DNA from: Candidatus Iainarchaeum sp.
GTDB lineage: Archaea > Iainarchaeota > Iainarchaeia > Iainarchaeales > VGJJ01
Assembly (NCBI GenBank): GCA_016867455.1
Contig: VGJJ01000003.1
Span: 1 to 49,109 of the forward strand
DNA length: 49,109 nt
Direction of reading: 5' to 3'
Position numbers and translations under genes: made by a program. This document shows, one piece after another, positions 23,018-31,310 of this stretch (the first letter of the stretch is position 1; the number at the start of each line of letters is the position of its first letter). The notes below the pieces were generated by a model. It saw nothing but the letters and a program-made list of their open reading frames with translations, did not search any database and had not been told where the DNA came from.

Positions 23018-24007
23018 ATGAATCAGCGCGGGGTCTTGTTTACTTTTCTAACATTTCTTTTCATTGGAGTGGTGATTGGTCTCATTGTCTTCAATACCAA
23101 CCTCTCGAATCGCACATCCACTTTTACGGTTGAAATATCCGCGCTCAATGCTATCAATTCCAAATACGATGATATTACGGATGATATCATTACGCTCGAT
23201 CATCCAATCGGTGTGCCCTCCATCCACCAGCGATTGCTGCCATTCACTCATTCGGTGGACAAAAATACCATCTCCTTCATACAAACCCTTCCTATTTCAA
23301 GTGGAAAACTCGCGCTCTATTTTGATTTGATTAATGCATATTCCATATTTGTCACCGATCAAAACACGCAGCGAACATATGATGGAGTGACTGTGACGCT
23401 GGACACTCCAAAACCTTCTGCGTGGGGAGGAAATAATCAATCCGCGCGGTTCAATATTTTGCCGCAGTGCGTACAATACTATATCCAAGACGAGAACACG
23501 GTTGGTTTGTCCAGCGACAGCACCATTGGATGCGAAACCGATTTCTCCATGCTGGCCCACGTGTCGCGGATTGACATTAACGTATACTTGCCCACGTCCG
23601 TGGATGATTATAACGCGGTAACGTGCAGCATCAATGGAAGCTCATCTTGCCCACATGAAGATTATAACGCGACAAACGGACCCTATTTTTCTATTTTATT
23701 TTTCGACACGAATTGTTCATCGTGCGCGCTCTCTACGAGTGACAAAAATATTTCAGGACACTTCGACCCAGACTTAGTGAGCACCCTCACTTATTCCTGC
23801 ACCACGCTCCCGTGCACGTCTCAACCCCTATCGTTTACTTTTGACGAGGGAGTGGCAATCACGCACAGTGATTCCCCCGTCATATTATCATCCCGCATTC
23901 ATTTCACGGATGCGATCCGCACATTCTATTATCAGGATGCCAATTACACCGTTGGAAAAACCGGTTTCGAAACGACTAAAAGTAACGTGGTGGTGTTTCC
24001 ACAATGA
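23018..24007 (+). CDS. Membrane-anchored surface protein of the pilus locus
   Basis: 329 residues from ATG 23018; the in-frame ATG 22976 overlapping the previous stop is possible but adds a polar leader before the membrane helix. MNQRGVLFTFLTFLFIGVV is a short positive start plus a hydrophobic helix (~5-26). The outside domain has eight or more cysteines, several in CSSC or C-x4-C spacing, and NxS/T sites, and looks all-beta. No family is recognised. The stop overlaps the next start (ATGA at 24004-24007), placing it firmly in the operon. Confidence 0.75.
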   Translation: MNQRGVLFTFLTFLFIGVVIGLIVFNTNLSNRTSTFTVEISALNAINSKYDDITDDIITLDHPIGVPSIHQRLLPFTHSVDKNTISFIQTLPISSGKLALYFDLINAYSIFVTDQNTQRTYDGVTVTLDTPKPSAWGGNNQSARFNILPQCVQYYIQDENTVGLSSDSTIGCETDFSMLAHVSRIDINVYLPTSVDDYNAVTCSINGSSSCPHEDYNATNGPYFSILFFDTNCSSCALSTSDKNISGHFDPDLVSTLTYSCTTLPCTSQPLSFTFDEGVAITHSDSPVILSSRIHFTDAIRTFYYQDANYTVGKTGFETTKSNVVVFPQ

Positions 24008-25134
24008 GCATACAAGATGTCCTCATCGGACTCATCGCTATTCTCGTATGCGGTTCCGTGGCGTATTTCTTCATTTTACCATCCGCCGACTATGCTTCAC
24101 AAGGAGAAGCAAAACTATACATGGATGTTCTCCCCACCGCATTTGTAAAACAACCCACCATCATAACCATTACCGCAACATCCGCATCTGGAAAAATGAT
24201 TGCTGTAGCGAGCGGAGAAAAAAAAGAAACTCTTTCCTGTCAACAAGACCCGTGCTATTTTTCTCTCACGTTCACGTATGCTGCACCCGGTACGCAAACA
24301 ATTACTGCGCGCGTTGACAATATATTGCTGGAAAAAAAAATTGAAGTAACCGAAAGTGTTTCACGCTGTCTCGATGGGACGACTGATGGAAAGTGCTCGA
24401 CCCCTCCCCTGCATTGTGAAAAATCACAACTAGTATCGCGTTGCTCCCAATGCGGTTGCCCTGATCAAAAAATATGCCAAAATGATTCATGTGTTAATCC
24501 CATTCTCGCATTCTCATTCATCTCTTTCGACCCTCCGTCCACGTATTACACGGGCATCACGCGCAGTGCTTCATATACCATTCAAAACACGTCAGGGTAT
24601 GAGGCTGATGGACTTTTTTTATTACTCATTTCCTCATACGATGCAACCGACAACTTGTTACGTGAGAGTGCGCAACAAGTGCAATTAGATGCATTACAGC
24701 CATTCGAAACATATGCGGGAACATTCGATGCCGCATTTCCAGCAACAGCTAAATTTGTTCGCTTGAAATGGTACGACCAACCCGACACCTATCCCTCTTC
24801 CACTCTTTTAGGAGAATCATCGCGTTATTCTATTACCGTGACCACGGACACGACTCCACCCCTGCCCCCCAGCCAGGTAGCGATAACTTCCACGGGCGGA
24901 AATGTCACCCTTTCCTGGAATGCAAGTCCATCCAATGATGTCAAGACCTATCGCATTTACCAGCAAAACTTTGCCTCAGGAGGATTTACCACGTATTCCG
25001 TGCTTACCGAAGACAATCAATCCCCCTACACGTTTAGCGAGACCCCTGAATCATTAGCCTATGTGATTCGCGCCGTGGATTATGCCGGAAATGAGAGTGA
25101 ACCCACGCAACCCGTGTTTGGGGGCGCCTCTTAG
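24004..25134 (+). CDS. Surface protein with Cys-rich module and fibronectin type III domain
   Basis: 376 residues. One N-terminal transmembrane helix (~5-25), then an Ig-like region (~35-118), a cysteine-rich module (~120-168 with 'CSQCGCPDQKICQNDSC'), a CARDB-like region (~170-275) and a C-terminal fibronectin type III domain (~280-370: 'PPLPPSQVAITSTGGNVTLS' followed by the WNAS, YRIYQ and YVIRAVDYAGNES strands). These are binding modules; no enzyme motif is visible. It ends the surface-protein part of the operon, 29 bases before the winged-helix gene. Confidence 0.8.
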   Translation: MSIQDVLIGLIAILVCGSVAYFFILPSADYASQGEAKLYMDVLPTAFVKQPTIITITATSASGKMIAVASGEKKETLSCQQDPCYFSLTFTYAAPGTQTITARVDNILLEKKIEVTESVSRCLDGTTDGKCSTPPLHCEKSQLVSRCSQCGCPDQKICQNDSCVNPILAFSFISFDPPSTYYTGITRSASYTIQNTSGYEADGLFLLLISSYDATDNLLRESAQQVQLDALQPFETYAGTFDAAFPATAKFVRLKWYDQPDTYPSSTLLGESSRYSITVTTDTTPPLPPSQVAITSTGGNVTLSWNASPSNDVKTYRIYQQNFASGGFTTYSVLTEDNQSPYTFSETPESLAYVIRAVDYAGNESEPTQPVFGGAS

Positions 25135-25163
25135 ATTAAAAACTCGGACTCATTTTTTGACGC

Positions 25164-25736
25164 ATGCCCAATGCTCCTTCCGCGAGACCTGGTTTATTTG
25201 CCGGACTAGCTAAAGTTCTCCATCTTCACCAGCTCCCGCGAAACGAGGAAAAAACACTTGTTACTGCACCCAAACGAGAACCCTCCGCGGGAGAAATTCT
25301 GCCCGTTAATTCTCCTATGAATAATCGAATAACCGTTTCCACCCCCAAAAATGAATCATTTATTCCATCGCCCATCACTAAAACGACGCCTCCATCCATG
25401 CCTTCTCAACCTGTAAAAAAAAATAATTCAACCACCCCCATTCCTGTTACAACCCCTTTGACCAAATCCCCCTCCTCGCCGCGATGGCCCGTGAACACGC
25501 ACCCATCTTCTTCTACTCCCGTGTCAAAAGGAATGATTATCACGGACTATGACCGCATCCTTGAGTTGGTGAAGACAAATCATCCCGTAAAACTCGATGA
25601 GATTGCCCGCATCTTGACGATGAAAGAAGAACAAGTCGCGCAAGAACTGCAAACACTTGAAGACAATGGATTAGTCGAAGTCAAATACCCCGCATTTGGA
25701 GAACCACTCATCTACTACAAACAACCCGAGGCCTGA
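25164..25736 (+). CDS. Disordered/winged-helix protein preceding the pilus ATPase
   Basis: 190 residues. Residues 1-125 are rich in Pro, Ser and Thr with no predicted structure. Residues ~128-188 form a compact winged helix ('DRILELVKTNHPVKLDEIAR', ILTMKEEQVAQELQTLEDNGLVEVKYP, a YYK strand). Small winged-helix modules in this position, just before the ATPase, occur in other archaeal pilus loci, where they may be fused to or associated with the ATPase. It could be a regulator or an assembly factor. Stop at 25736, two bases before the ATPase start. Confidence 0.65.
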   Translation: MPNAPSARPGLFAGLAKVLHLHQLPRNEEKTLVTAPKREPSAGEILPVNSPMNNRITVSTPKNESFIPSPITKTTPPSMPSQPVKKNNSTTPIPVTTPLTKSPSSPRWPVNTHPSSSTPVSKGMIITDYDRILELVKTNHPVKLDEIARILTMKEEQVAQELQTLEDNGLVEVKYPAFGEPLIYYKQPEA

Positions 25737-25738
25737 TC

Positions 25739-27229
25739 ATGAGCTTTCAACGCACGGAAACATACACGGTCCAGACGGACATCCTCGTGAGTGTGGACAT
25801 TGGTAAAGCCGACACGGAATTCGTGAAGAGTTACATTCTCCACACACCCGAATTTGGACCCGGAACGCGTGCATTGTTAAACGATTTGAAATCACGCATC
25901 ATTACCGAAGTAAATATTTCTTCCGAAAAAATGCTCGATGCCAAATTCGTAAACGAACTCAAAAAAACATTCCACGAAAAAGCAGAAGCACTCCTCGGAC
26001 GTGAACTTCCCGAATTATCAGCAGACGCGCGACACCAATTAGCTGCCGTCATCCTAAATGAAATGGTGGGACTAGGGCCCATTGAATTTTTGCTCGCGGA
26101 TGGAAACCTCGAAGAAATAGTCGTCAACTCCGCCACGGAACCCGTGTGGGTGTATCACAAAAAACACGGGTGGCTGAAAACCAACATCATCATCAACCCC
26201 GAAGCTGAAATTCAAAATTATGCAAGCATTATCGCCCGACGCGTAGGAAAACAAGTCACCATCCTCAATCCATTATTAGACGCTTACCTAGTTACGGGAG
26301 ATCGTGCCAACGCGTCACTGTTTCCTATTTCCTCGCGCGGAAACACGATAACCATTCGTCGCTTTCGCCGTGATCCGTGGACGGTAACCGATTTCATTGA
26401 CTCCAAGACCGCGAGTGCAGCATCAATGGCAATGCTGTGGCTAGCCATGGAATACGAACTCAACATCATCGTTTCCGGCGGAACTGGAAGTGGAAAAACA
26501 ACCTTGTTGAATGTCATGCTTCCCTACATCCAGCCTAATCAACGCGTACTCACCATCGAAGACACGCGCGAATTACAACTCCCCGACTTCTTGCACTGGG
26601 TTCCCATGACCACGCGTGAACCCAATGCGGAAGGAAAAGGAGCCGTCACCATGCTCGACTTGCTGGTTAACTCCCTGCGTATGCGCCCAGACCGAATCAT
26701 TGTCGGTGAAATTCGTCGTCAACGCGAAGCCGAAGTCATGTTCGAAGCCATGCACACGGGACACAGTGTTTATGCGACGGTGCACGCCAATACCGCGGAA
26801 GAAACCATTACGCGATTGATTAGTCCACCCATTGAAATCCCCTCATCCCTGTTAGAAGCCGTGCACTTGAACGTGGTCATGTTCCGGAATCGTAGGTTGG
26901 GCGTGCGACGCATTTTGCAGCTAGCGGAGTTTGTTCCCCAAAAAGCAGGAAGCGAAGGAAAAATACAACTCAAACCCAATATTTTGTATCGCTGGAGAGC
27001 GGCCACGGACACGATTGAAAAATACGCGGAAAGCATCCGCTTGTTTGACGAATTAGCGTTACACACGGGTTACACCGCACAAGAACTCACTCAAAATCTC
27101 TCCGAAAAACAACGCATCCTCGAATGGATGGACAAACAAAAAGTGCGCGACATTAATGAAGTAGGAAAAGTCATGGCCCAATACTACGCGGAACCGGAAG
27201 CCATTCTCAAGAAAGCAGGAATAAAGTGA
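25739..27229 (+). CDS. Type IV pilus/archaellum-type secretion ATPase (VirB11/ArlI/PilT superfamily)
   Basis: 496 residues. The N-terminal ~230 residues match the archaeal ATPase N-domain ('ILNEMVGLGPIEFLLADGNL', EEIVVNSATEPVWVYH). The motor domain has Walker A GGTGSGKTT at 247-255, the Asp box (TIEDTREL, ~273-280), Walker B (RIIVGEI, 319-325) and the His box (GHSVYATVHA, 341-350). It powers insertion of pilin subunits from the membrane with a TadC/ArlJ platform; both platform genes follow directly. Length and domain order are those of archaeal pilus ATPases. All catalytic motifs are intact. Confidence 0.95.
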   Translation: MSFQRTETYTVQTDILVSVDIGKADTEFVKSYILHTPEFGPGTRALLNDLKSRIITEVNISSEKMLDAKFVNELKKTFHEKAEALLGRELPELSADARHQLAAVILNEMVGLGPIEFLLADGNLEEIVVNSATEPVWVYHKKHGWLKTNIIINPEAEIQNYASIIARRVGKQVTILNPLLDAYLVTGDRANASLFPISSRGNTITIRRFRRDPWTVTDFIDSKTASAASMAMLWLAMEYELNIIVSGGTGSGKTTLLNVMLPYIQPNQRVLTIEDTRELQLPDFLHWVPMTTREPNAEGKGAVTMLDLLVNSLRMRPDRIIVGEIRRQREAEVMFEAMHTGHSVYATVHANTAEETITRLISPPIEIPSSLLEAVHLNVVMFRNRRLGVRRILQLAEFVPQKAGSEGKIQLKPNILYRWRAATDTIEKYAESIRLFDELALHTGYTAQELTQNLSEKQRILEWMDKQKVRDINEVGKVMAQYYAEPEAILKKAGIK

Positions 27230-27245
27230 CGGAGTGTTGAAACGC

Positions 27246-28139
27246 ATGATCACGCACTTTAACATGCCCCTCAATGTGCTTCCCATGCCACTCTTACGAT
27301 GGGCGAGCAAACATCTTGTAGGATTGGGAACGCGTTTTGGAAAATTCATGCCCCTCAATGATGTGGACATGAGAAAAGCCGAAATTCCCATGTCAGCTAA
27401 AGAATATGCAACCATGAGCATGGTCATTATTCTCTTCTACTTCGTCTTCTTCGGCTTCTTATTTTTTGTCATGGCATTCCGATTATTCACCAAACTCGAC
27501 ATTTTTCTTCCGCTAGTTGTCAGCATGGTCTTTTCACTCTTAGTTTTCGTACAACTCGTCACGTTTCCCATTATTCGCGTCACCAAAAAAGTCCGCGACT
27601 TAGACCGGAATCTCGTATTCGCCCTCCGCACGATTCTCGTGCAACTGCGCTCAGGCATAAGCTTATTCGAATCCATGAAAGTGGTAGCGGAAGGAAACTA
27701 TGGCGCCGTATCCAAAGAATTCAAACGAGCTGTGGACCAAATATCCACGGGAACTATACAAGAAATCGCCCTCGAACGGATTGCGGAATACAATCCCAGC
27801 ATCTTTTTCCGCAGGGCCATATGGCAAATCGTCAATGGAATGCGCGCCGGAGCAGACATTACCACCGTATTAGGAGAAAGCGTGGACTCCCTCACGGAAG
27901 CACAATCCATCCAAATACGCAATTACGAGAGCCAAATGAAAATACTCTCACTCGTGTACATGATGTTAGGCGTCATTGTTCCCGCGCTCGGAATCACTTT
28001 CCTCATTGTCCTATCATCATTTCCACAAATTCAAATAACTGAATTATATTTCTGGATTCTCCTCGCAGGAGTTGGAATCGCCCAATTCATGTACATGGGT
28101 ATTGTGAAAAGCAAACGCCCAACATTGCTGGGAGACTAA
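27246..28139 (+). CDS. Pilus assembly platform protein, TadC/ArlJ family, copy 1
   Basis: 297 residues from ATG 27246, which has GGAGTG 9 bases upstream; GTG 27234 is the longer alternative. The layout is T2SSF-like: two N-terminal transmembrane helices (~58-110), a cytoplasmic helical domain ('LVFALRTILVQLRSGISLFE', then the IAEYNPSIFFRRAIWQIVNGMRAGADI segment) and two C-terminal transmembrane helices (~240-285). The cytoplasmic domain contacts the ATPase. Archaea of this kind often have two half-size F-domain genes side by side instead of one long ArlJ; the partner follows at 28141. Confidence 0.92.
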   Translation: MITHFNMPLNVLPMPLLRWASKHLVGLGTRFGKFMPLNDVDMRKAEIPMSAKEYATMSMVIILFYFVFFGFLFFVMAFRLFTKLDIFLPLVVSMVFSLLVFVQLVTFPIIRVTKKVRDLDRNLVFALRTILVQLRSGISLFESMKVVAEGNYGAVSKEFKRAVDQISTGTIQEIALERIAEYNPSIFFRRAIWQIVNGMRAGADITTVLGESVDSLTEAQSIQIRNYESQMKILSLVYMMLGVIVPALGITFLIVLSSFPQIQITELYFWILLAGVGIAQFMYMGIVKSKRPTLLGD

Positions 28140-28140
28140 C

Positions 28141-29154
28141 ATGACCGCACGAAACAACATTGCATTTTTGCGCGGCATCGTGGACGCGTTTGAGAAGCAA
28201 TTCATGTACTTGGGAATACGCATCTCTTCTCGAAAATTCGTCATCAACATGATCATGTTTTCGTTTACATTAAGTGTCGTGTCAACCATTGTAACAAGCA
28301 TCGTTTTCAAATGGCCCTACTTCCTCGTAGTAATTGGATTCTTCCTAACTTTTTTGCTGGTCATGGGAGGAATTTACTTATTTTTGGACTTACAAGCCGA
28401 AGGAAGAGGAAAACAAGTCGAAAAAGTTCTTCCGGATGCACTCCAACTCGTGGCGAGCAACATCAAATCCGGACTCACTACGGAACGCGCACTATTGGTT
28501 TCCGCCCGACCCGAATTCGGTCCATTTGAGTACGAACTCAAACGCATCTCCACACGCGTACTCTCCGGTGTTCCGATTGAAAAAGCAATATTAGAAGTTC
28601 CCAAACACATCAAATCAACTCTCGTGGAGCGTACCATGTGGCTGCTTGCGCGCGGAATTTCCTCCGGAGGAGAAATTGCCGATTTGCTGCTGCAGCTTTC
28701 ACGTAATCTGCGCACGCAACTCACGTTACAAAGCGAAGCCCGCGCATCCATATCCATTTACGTAATCCTCATATTTTTCTCCGCAGCGTTTGGCGGGCCC
28801 GCATTGTATGCAGTATCGAGCTTCATCGTGGAAGTCATGAACGCGCAAGTATCATCCCAACCCCAAATTAATGCAGGAAGCATGGCTGCTGCTGGATCAC
28901 GATTCTCCGGATTAGGTTCATTTGTGGGTGGCCGCACCGAAATGATTTCTCCTGAATTTGTCATATTCTTCGCACAAATCATGCTATTTGTCGGAGGAAT
29001 ATTTGCCGCACTCATCTTGGGAGCCATCGCCACCGGAAAAGAAAAAGACGGAGTCAAATACATTCCAGTAGTTATGCTATTTTCATTCGGATTGTATTAC
29101 ATGATACGGTTTGTTTTACACTCAGCGTTTGGAACACTCTTGCTGGGAGGATAA
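28141..29154 (+). CDS. Pilus assembly platform protein, TadC/ArlJ family, copy 2
   Basis: 337 residues, starting one base after the previous stop. Two N-terminal membrane helices (~36-85), a cytoplasmic F domain ('VLPDALQLVASNIKSGLTTE', RISTRVLSGVPIEKAIL, MWLLARGISSGGEIADLL) and three C-terminal membrane helices (~200-225, 275-300, 305-335). It probably pairs with copy 1 to form the complete platform. A loop of ~45 residues rich in Gln, Ser and Gly (~235-275) lies between the membrane segments. The operon ends here: a T-rich stretch and the convergent KaiC gene follow. Confidence 0.92.
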   Translation: MTARNNIAFLRGIVDAFEKQFMYLGIRISSRKFVINMIMFSFTLSVVSTIVTSIVFKWPYFLVVIGFFLTFLLVMGGIYLFLDLQAEGRGKQVEKVLPDALQLVASNIKSGLTTERALLVSARPEFGPFEYELKRISTRVLSGVPIEKAILEVPKHIKSTLVERTMWLLARGISSGGEIADLLLQLSRNLRTQLTLQSEARASISIYVILIFFSAAFGGPALYAVSSFIVEVMNAQVSSQPQINAGSMAAAGSRFSGLGSFVGGRTEMISPEFVIFFAQIMLFVGGIFAALILGAIATGKEKDGVKYIPVVMLFSFGLYYMIRFVLHSAFGTLLLGG

Positions 29155-29200
29155 AGTCATCCAGCATTTTTTTTTAATTCGTTCTTCTATTTTTTTTTAT

Positions 29201-29271
29201 GCTTCTGAAAATAATTCTTCAAACTTTTTAGAAAAGTTTGATCAAAATCACGCTTCTGAAAACAATTCTTC
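29201..29271. repeat. Palindromic element flanked by a 20-base direct repeat
   Basis: CAAACTTTT (29220-29228), TAG, AAAAGTTTG (29232-29240) and ATCAAAA form a near-perfect hairpin with a tail. On each side lies GCTTCTGAAAA[TC]AATTCTTC (29201-29220 and 29252-29271, 19 of 20 identical), which is the 3' end of the KaiC gene including its stop. The layout looks like insertion of a short element with target duplication. A second copy of the element is at 37935-37964. Confidence 0.65.
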
Positions 29272-29949
29272 TTTAGGAAGCACTTCAATTCCCTGCGCGG
29301 TGATTCTCACGGGGCGAAGCTTGTCGCTTATTTTGGTATCGCGCATTTTGAGAATACCAATACTTCTCACGAAGCGATTTTCCACTCTTGTGTGGTAAAG
29401 CAACACGACTCCATCTGCGACATATTCTTCCAAACCATACAATCCTTCATGCTGACCCGTCGTGCTTTCGTTCGTAATAATCGTCGTCACATTCAACTTC
29501 TTGAGCATTTTTCCCAATGACAAAATACGCTTACGTGCATCGAGTTCACGTTCAAAATACAAATGAAAAATAACGCCAGGGTCAATAATGATCCGCGAGG
29601 CCTTGTGTTTCGCGACCAAATCCTCAATACTGTCTCTCAACTTATCAAAATCATACAATTCAACCGTTTGCAGAATTATTTTTCCTTTCTTCACCATTCC
29701 TTCTACATCCCAACCAAAAATAGCAGCCGTCTCCATCAATTCTTCGGGCTTTTCTTCCAATGAAATAAACACGCCCGTCTCATTATGCTTGAATGCGCCG
29801 TGATACAAATACTGCAAACAAAAAATAGTCTTTCCCGCACCGGGATCACCTGTCAAAACAACCAAGTTTCCCTTCGGAATACCCCCTTCAATCAACTCAT
29901 CTAAGCCCATGATTTCAGTGGGAGTGCGTTCAACAATGGCGTTGCCCAT
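29248..29949 (-). CDS. KaiC/ArlH-like RecA-fold ATPase
   Basis: 233 residues, a single KaiC domain. 'TEIMGLDELIEGGIPKGNLV' leads into Walker A GDPGAGKT (34-41); the catalytic Glu pair is at ~65-66 (SLEEKPEE), Walker B RIIID at 119-123, and a TTIITNES strand follows. Single-domain KaiC proteins next to pilus or archaellum ATPases include ArlH, which regulates the motor by ATP binding; that role is likely here from position, but general KaiC-like signalling ATPases look the same. The C-terminal EELFSEA coding sequence is duplicated just beyond the stop by the palindromic element. Confidence 0.88.
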   Translation of the reverse strand: MGNAIVERTPTEIMGLDELIEGGIPKGNLVVLTGDPGAGKTIFCLQYLYHGAFKHNETGVFISLEEKPEELMETAAIFGWDVEGMVKKGKIILQTVELYDFDKLRDSIEDLVAKHKASRIIIDPGVIFHLYFERELDARKRILSLGKMLKKLNVTTIITNESTTGQHEGLYGLEEYVADGVVLLYHTRVENRFVRSIGILKMRDTKISDKLRPVRITAQGIEVLPKEELFSEA

Positions 29950-29972
29950 ACCTCACCCCATTGACTTGGGAG

Positions 29973-29981
29973 ATATATACG
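29973..29981 (-). promoter_or_regulatory. TATA box for the KaiC-like gene
   Basis: GTATATATC on the minus strand, centred at 29977, would start transcription within two bases of ATG 29949 (leaderless). Confidence 0.5.
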
Positions 29982-30033
29982 TGATGGTGACTCCTGCAGT
30001 AAACACCCTCGAATCCCGTTTCTAACCCCACGA

Positions 30034-30043
30034 TTTATATATT
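30034..30043 (+). promoter_or_regulatory. Strong TATA box of the major pilin
   Basis: TTTATATATT centred near 30038 predicts a start near 30064 and a ~38-base leader ending in the near-perfect ribosome-binding site AGGAGGAGAT. Together these indicate very high expression. Confidence 0.65.
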
Positions 30044-30101
30044 GCGAATTGTTTTCCTATGTCAGAATTAACCTTTCTTTGCAAAGGAGGAGATATTGCA
30101 T

Positions 30102-30563
30102 ATGCATTTTGGAAAACGAGGGCAGTCCGCACTCGAATACTTAATGACTTACGGATGGGCGTTGGTCGTTATTGTGATTGCGGTTGCAGCATTAGTAGTA
30201 TTAATTGACCCCAGTAAGATTCAAGGAAACCAATGCGATCCACGCTTTGGACAATTCACGGTGAGTCAGAGTAATTTAGTTGCCGGAACATCGCAGTTCG
30301 CTTTGGTTAACCAGACCGGACATGGTGTGACATTGACTGCTGTTAACGTAAGCGGAACCTATGCCGGTTCAACAGCCTACAATGACACCGGATCAGCCAT
30401 CACATCCGGAACGACGTTGAACCCTAACCAAACGGTCACGGTCATCGTCGATCAAGACCCTGATTTGACATCGGGATCATACAACTTGACCTACACGTTC
30501 ACTTATGACGCGGGTCAGTTGACAGGACTCACCGCTGCCGGAAGCTGCCACGGAACCATCTAA
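30102..30563 (+). CDS. Major pilin with class III signal peptide
   Basis: 153 residues from ATG 30102. KRGQSALEYLMTYGWALVVI is a textbook archaeal prepilin start; cleavage is expected between Gly7 and Gln8, leaving a hydrophobic core helix to ~residue 35. The head (~36-153) is a two-cysteine beta domain: 'IQGNQCDPRFGQFTVSQSNL', SQFALVNQTG, a YTFTYDAGQLTGLTAAGSC end. The strongest promoter and ribosome-binding site in the window precede it, so it is probably the main filament subunit for the machine at 25739-29154. The same head, from QGDQC to LTASGSC, is fused to a Yip1 membrane protein at 44770-45729. Confidence 0.92.
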   Translation: MHFGKRGQSALEYLMTYGWALVVIVIAVAALVVLIDPSKIQGNQCDPRFGQFTVSQSNLVAGTSQFALVNQTGHGVTLTAVNVSGTYAGSTAYNDTGSAITSGTTLNPNQTVTVIVDQDPDLTSGSYNLTYTFTYDAGQLTGLTAAGSCHGTI

Positions 30564-30641
30564 ATTCATTCGCTTAGCGGTTGTGCTCCGAAAGGAGCCA
30601 ACCTTCTTTTTTTTATTCTCACCACTCCTATCTCACGCAGT

Positions 30642-31310
30642 ATGGCTATTACTCCACGCCCCCTCAATACAATGACTCCCCCTTCTCCCGCGTCTCCGGA
30701 CGAATCCGTGCACCCTTCCCTGTCCGATGAACAATTAGCCGAACTCTTGCGGCCGGGAAAAGAATTTGAAAATAATTTACACGCGACCCTGAAACAATTA
30801 TCCGCGGGAAGCATCAACCTATTAGTCGTCCCCCTGAAAGATTATTCATCCACCGCCCACGCACTCCTAACCTATTATCACGCGCAAAAAACATCTGGAG
30901 TATATGTGAGCATCAACAAACCCACGCAGGACATTCTCAAAGGAATCAACGTTCAACTCACGCAAACACAGTTCGTGGATGCCATCACCGCATTAACCGG
31001 AAAAGGAACCGAGGACACACAGCAAATAACATTTATTGACTCTCCATTAGCACTAGTTGAATTAAATCTCGCCATTTCCGACCGAATGAAAGGACTAGTC
31101 AGCAATCAAAAATTTCTCGTCGTGGATTCCATATCCACATTATTAGTGTATAACACCCCGCAATCCGTGGAAAAATTCTGCCACACCATCATCGCCAAAA
31201 ACCGCGGAGACAATGTGATTGGCTTATTGCTCATGATTAATTCCGACGAACACCATGACGTGGTGGAAACGCTCGCCCAATTCGTGGATCATGTCATTAT
31301 TGTAAAATAA
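30642..31310 (+). CDS. KaiC/RecA-fold protein without a P-loop
   Basis: 222 residues. After a Pro/Ser-rich N-terminus (~1-35) the protein follows the RecA-fold order of small archaeal KaiC-like proteins: 'INLLVVPLKDYSSTAHALL', an ITFIDSPLALVELNLAISDR segment, 'FLVVDSISTLLVYNTPQSVE' and a C-terminal IGLLLMI and DHVIIVK pair of strands. Where Walker A would be there is PLKDYSSTAH, so ATP binding is not expected. Such proteins are common in DPANN and other archaea without a defined role; a regulatory partner of the true KaiC-like ATPase at 29248-29949 is plausible. It converges on the next gene with a 14-base overlap. Confidence 0.7.
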   Translation: MAITPRPLNTMTPPSPASPDESVHPSLSDEQLAELLRPGKEFENNLHATLKQLSAGSINLLVVPLKDYSSTAHALLTYYHAQKTSGVYVSINKPTQDILKGINVQLTQTQFVDAITALTGKGTEDTQQITFIDSPLALVELNLAISDRMKGLVSNQKFLVVDSISTLLVYNTPQSVEKFCHTIIAKNRGDNVIGLLLMINSDEHHDVVETLAQFVDHVIIVK

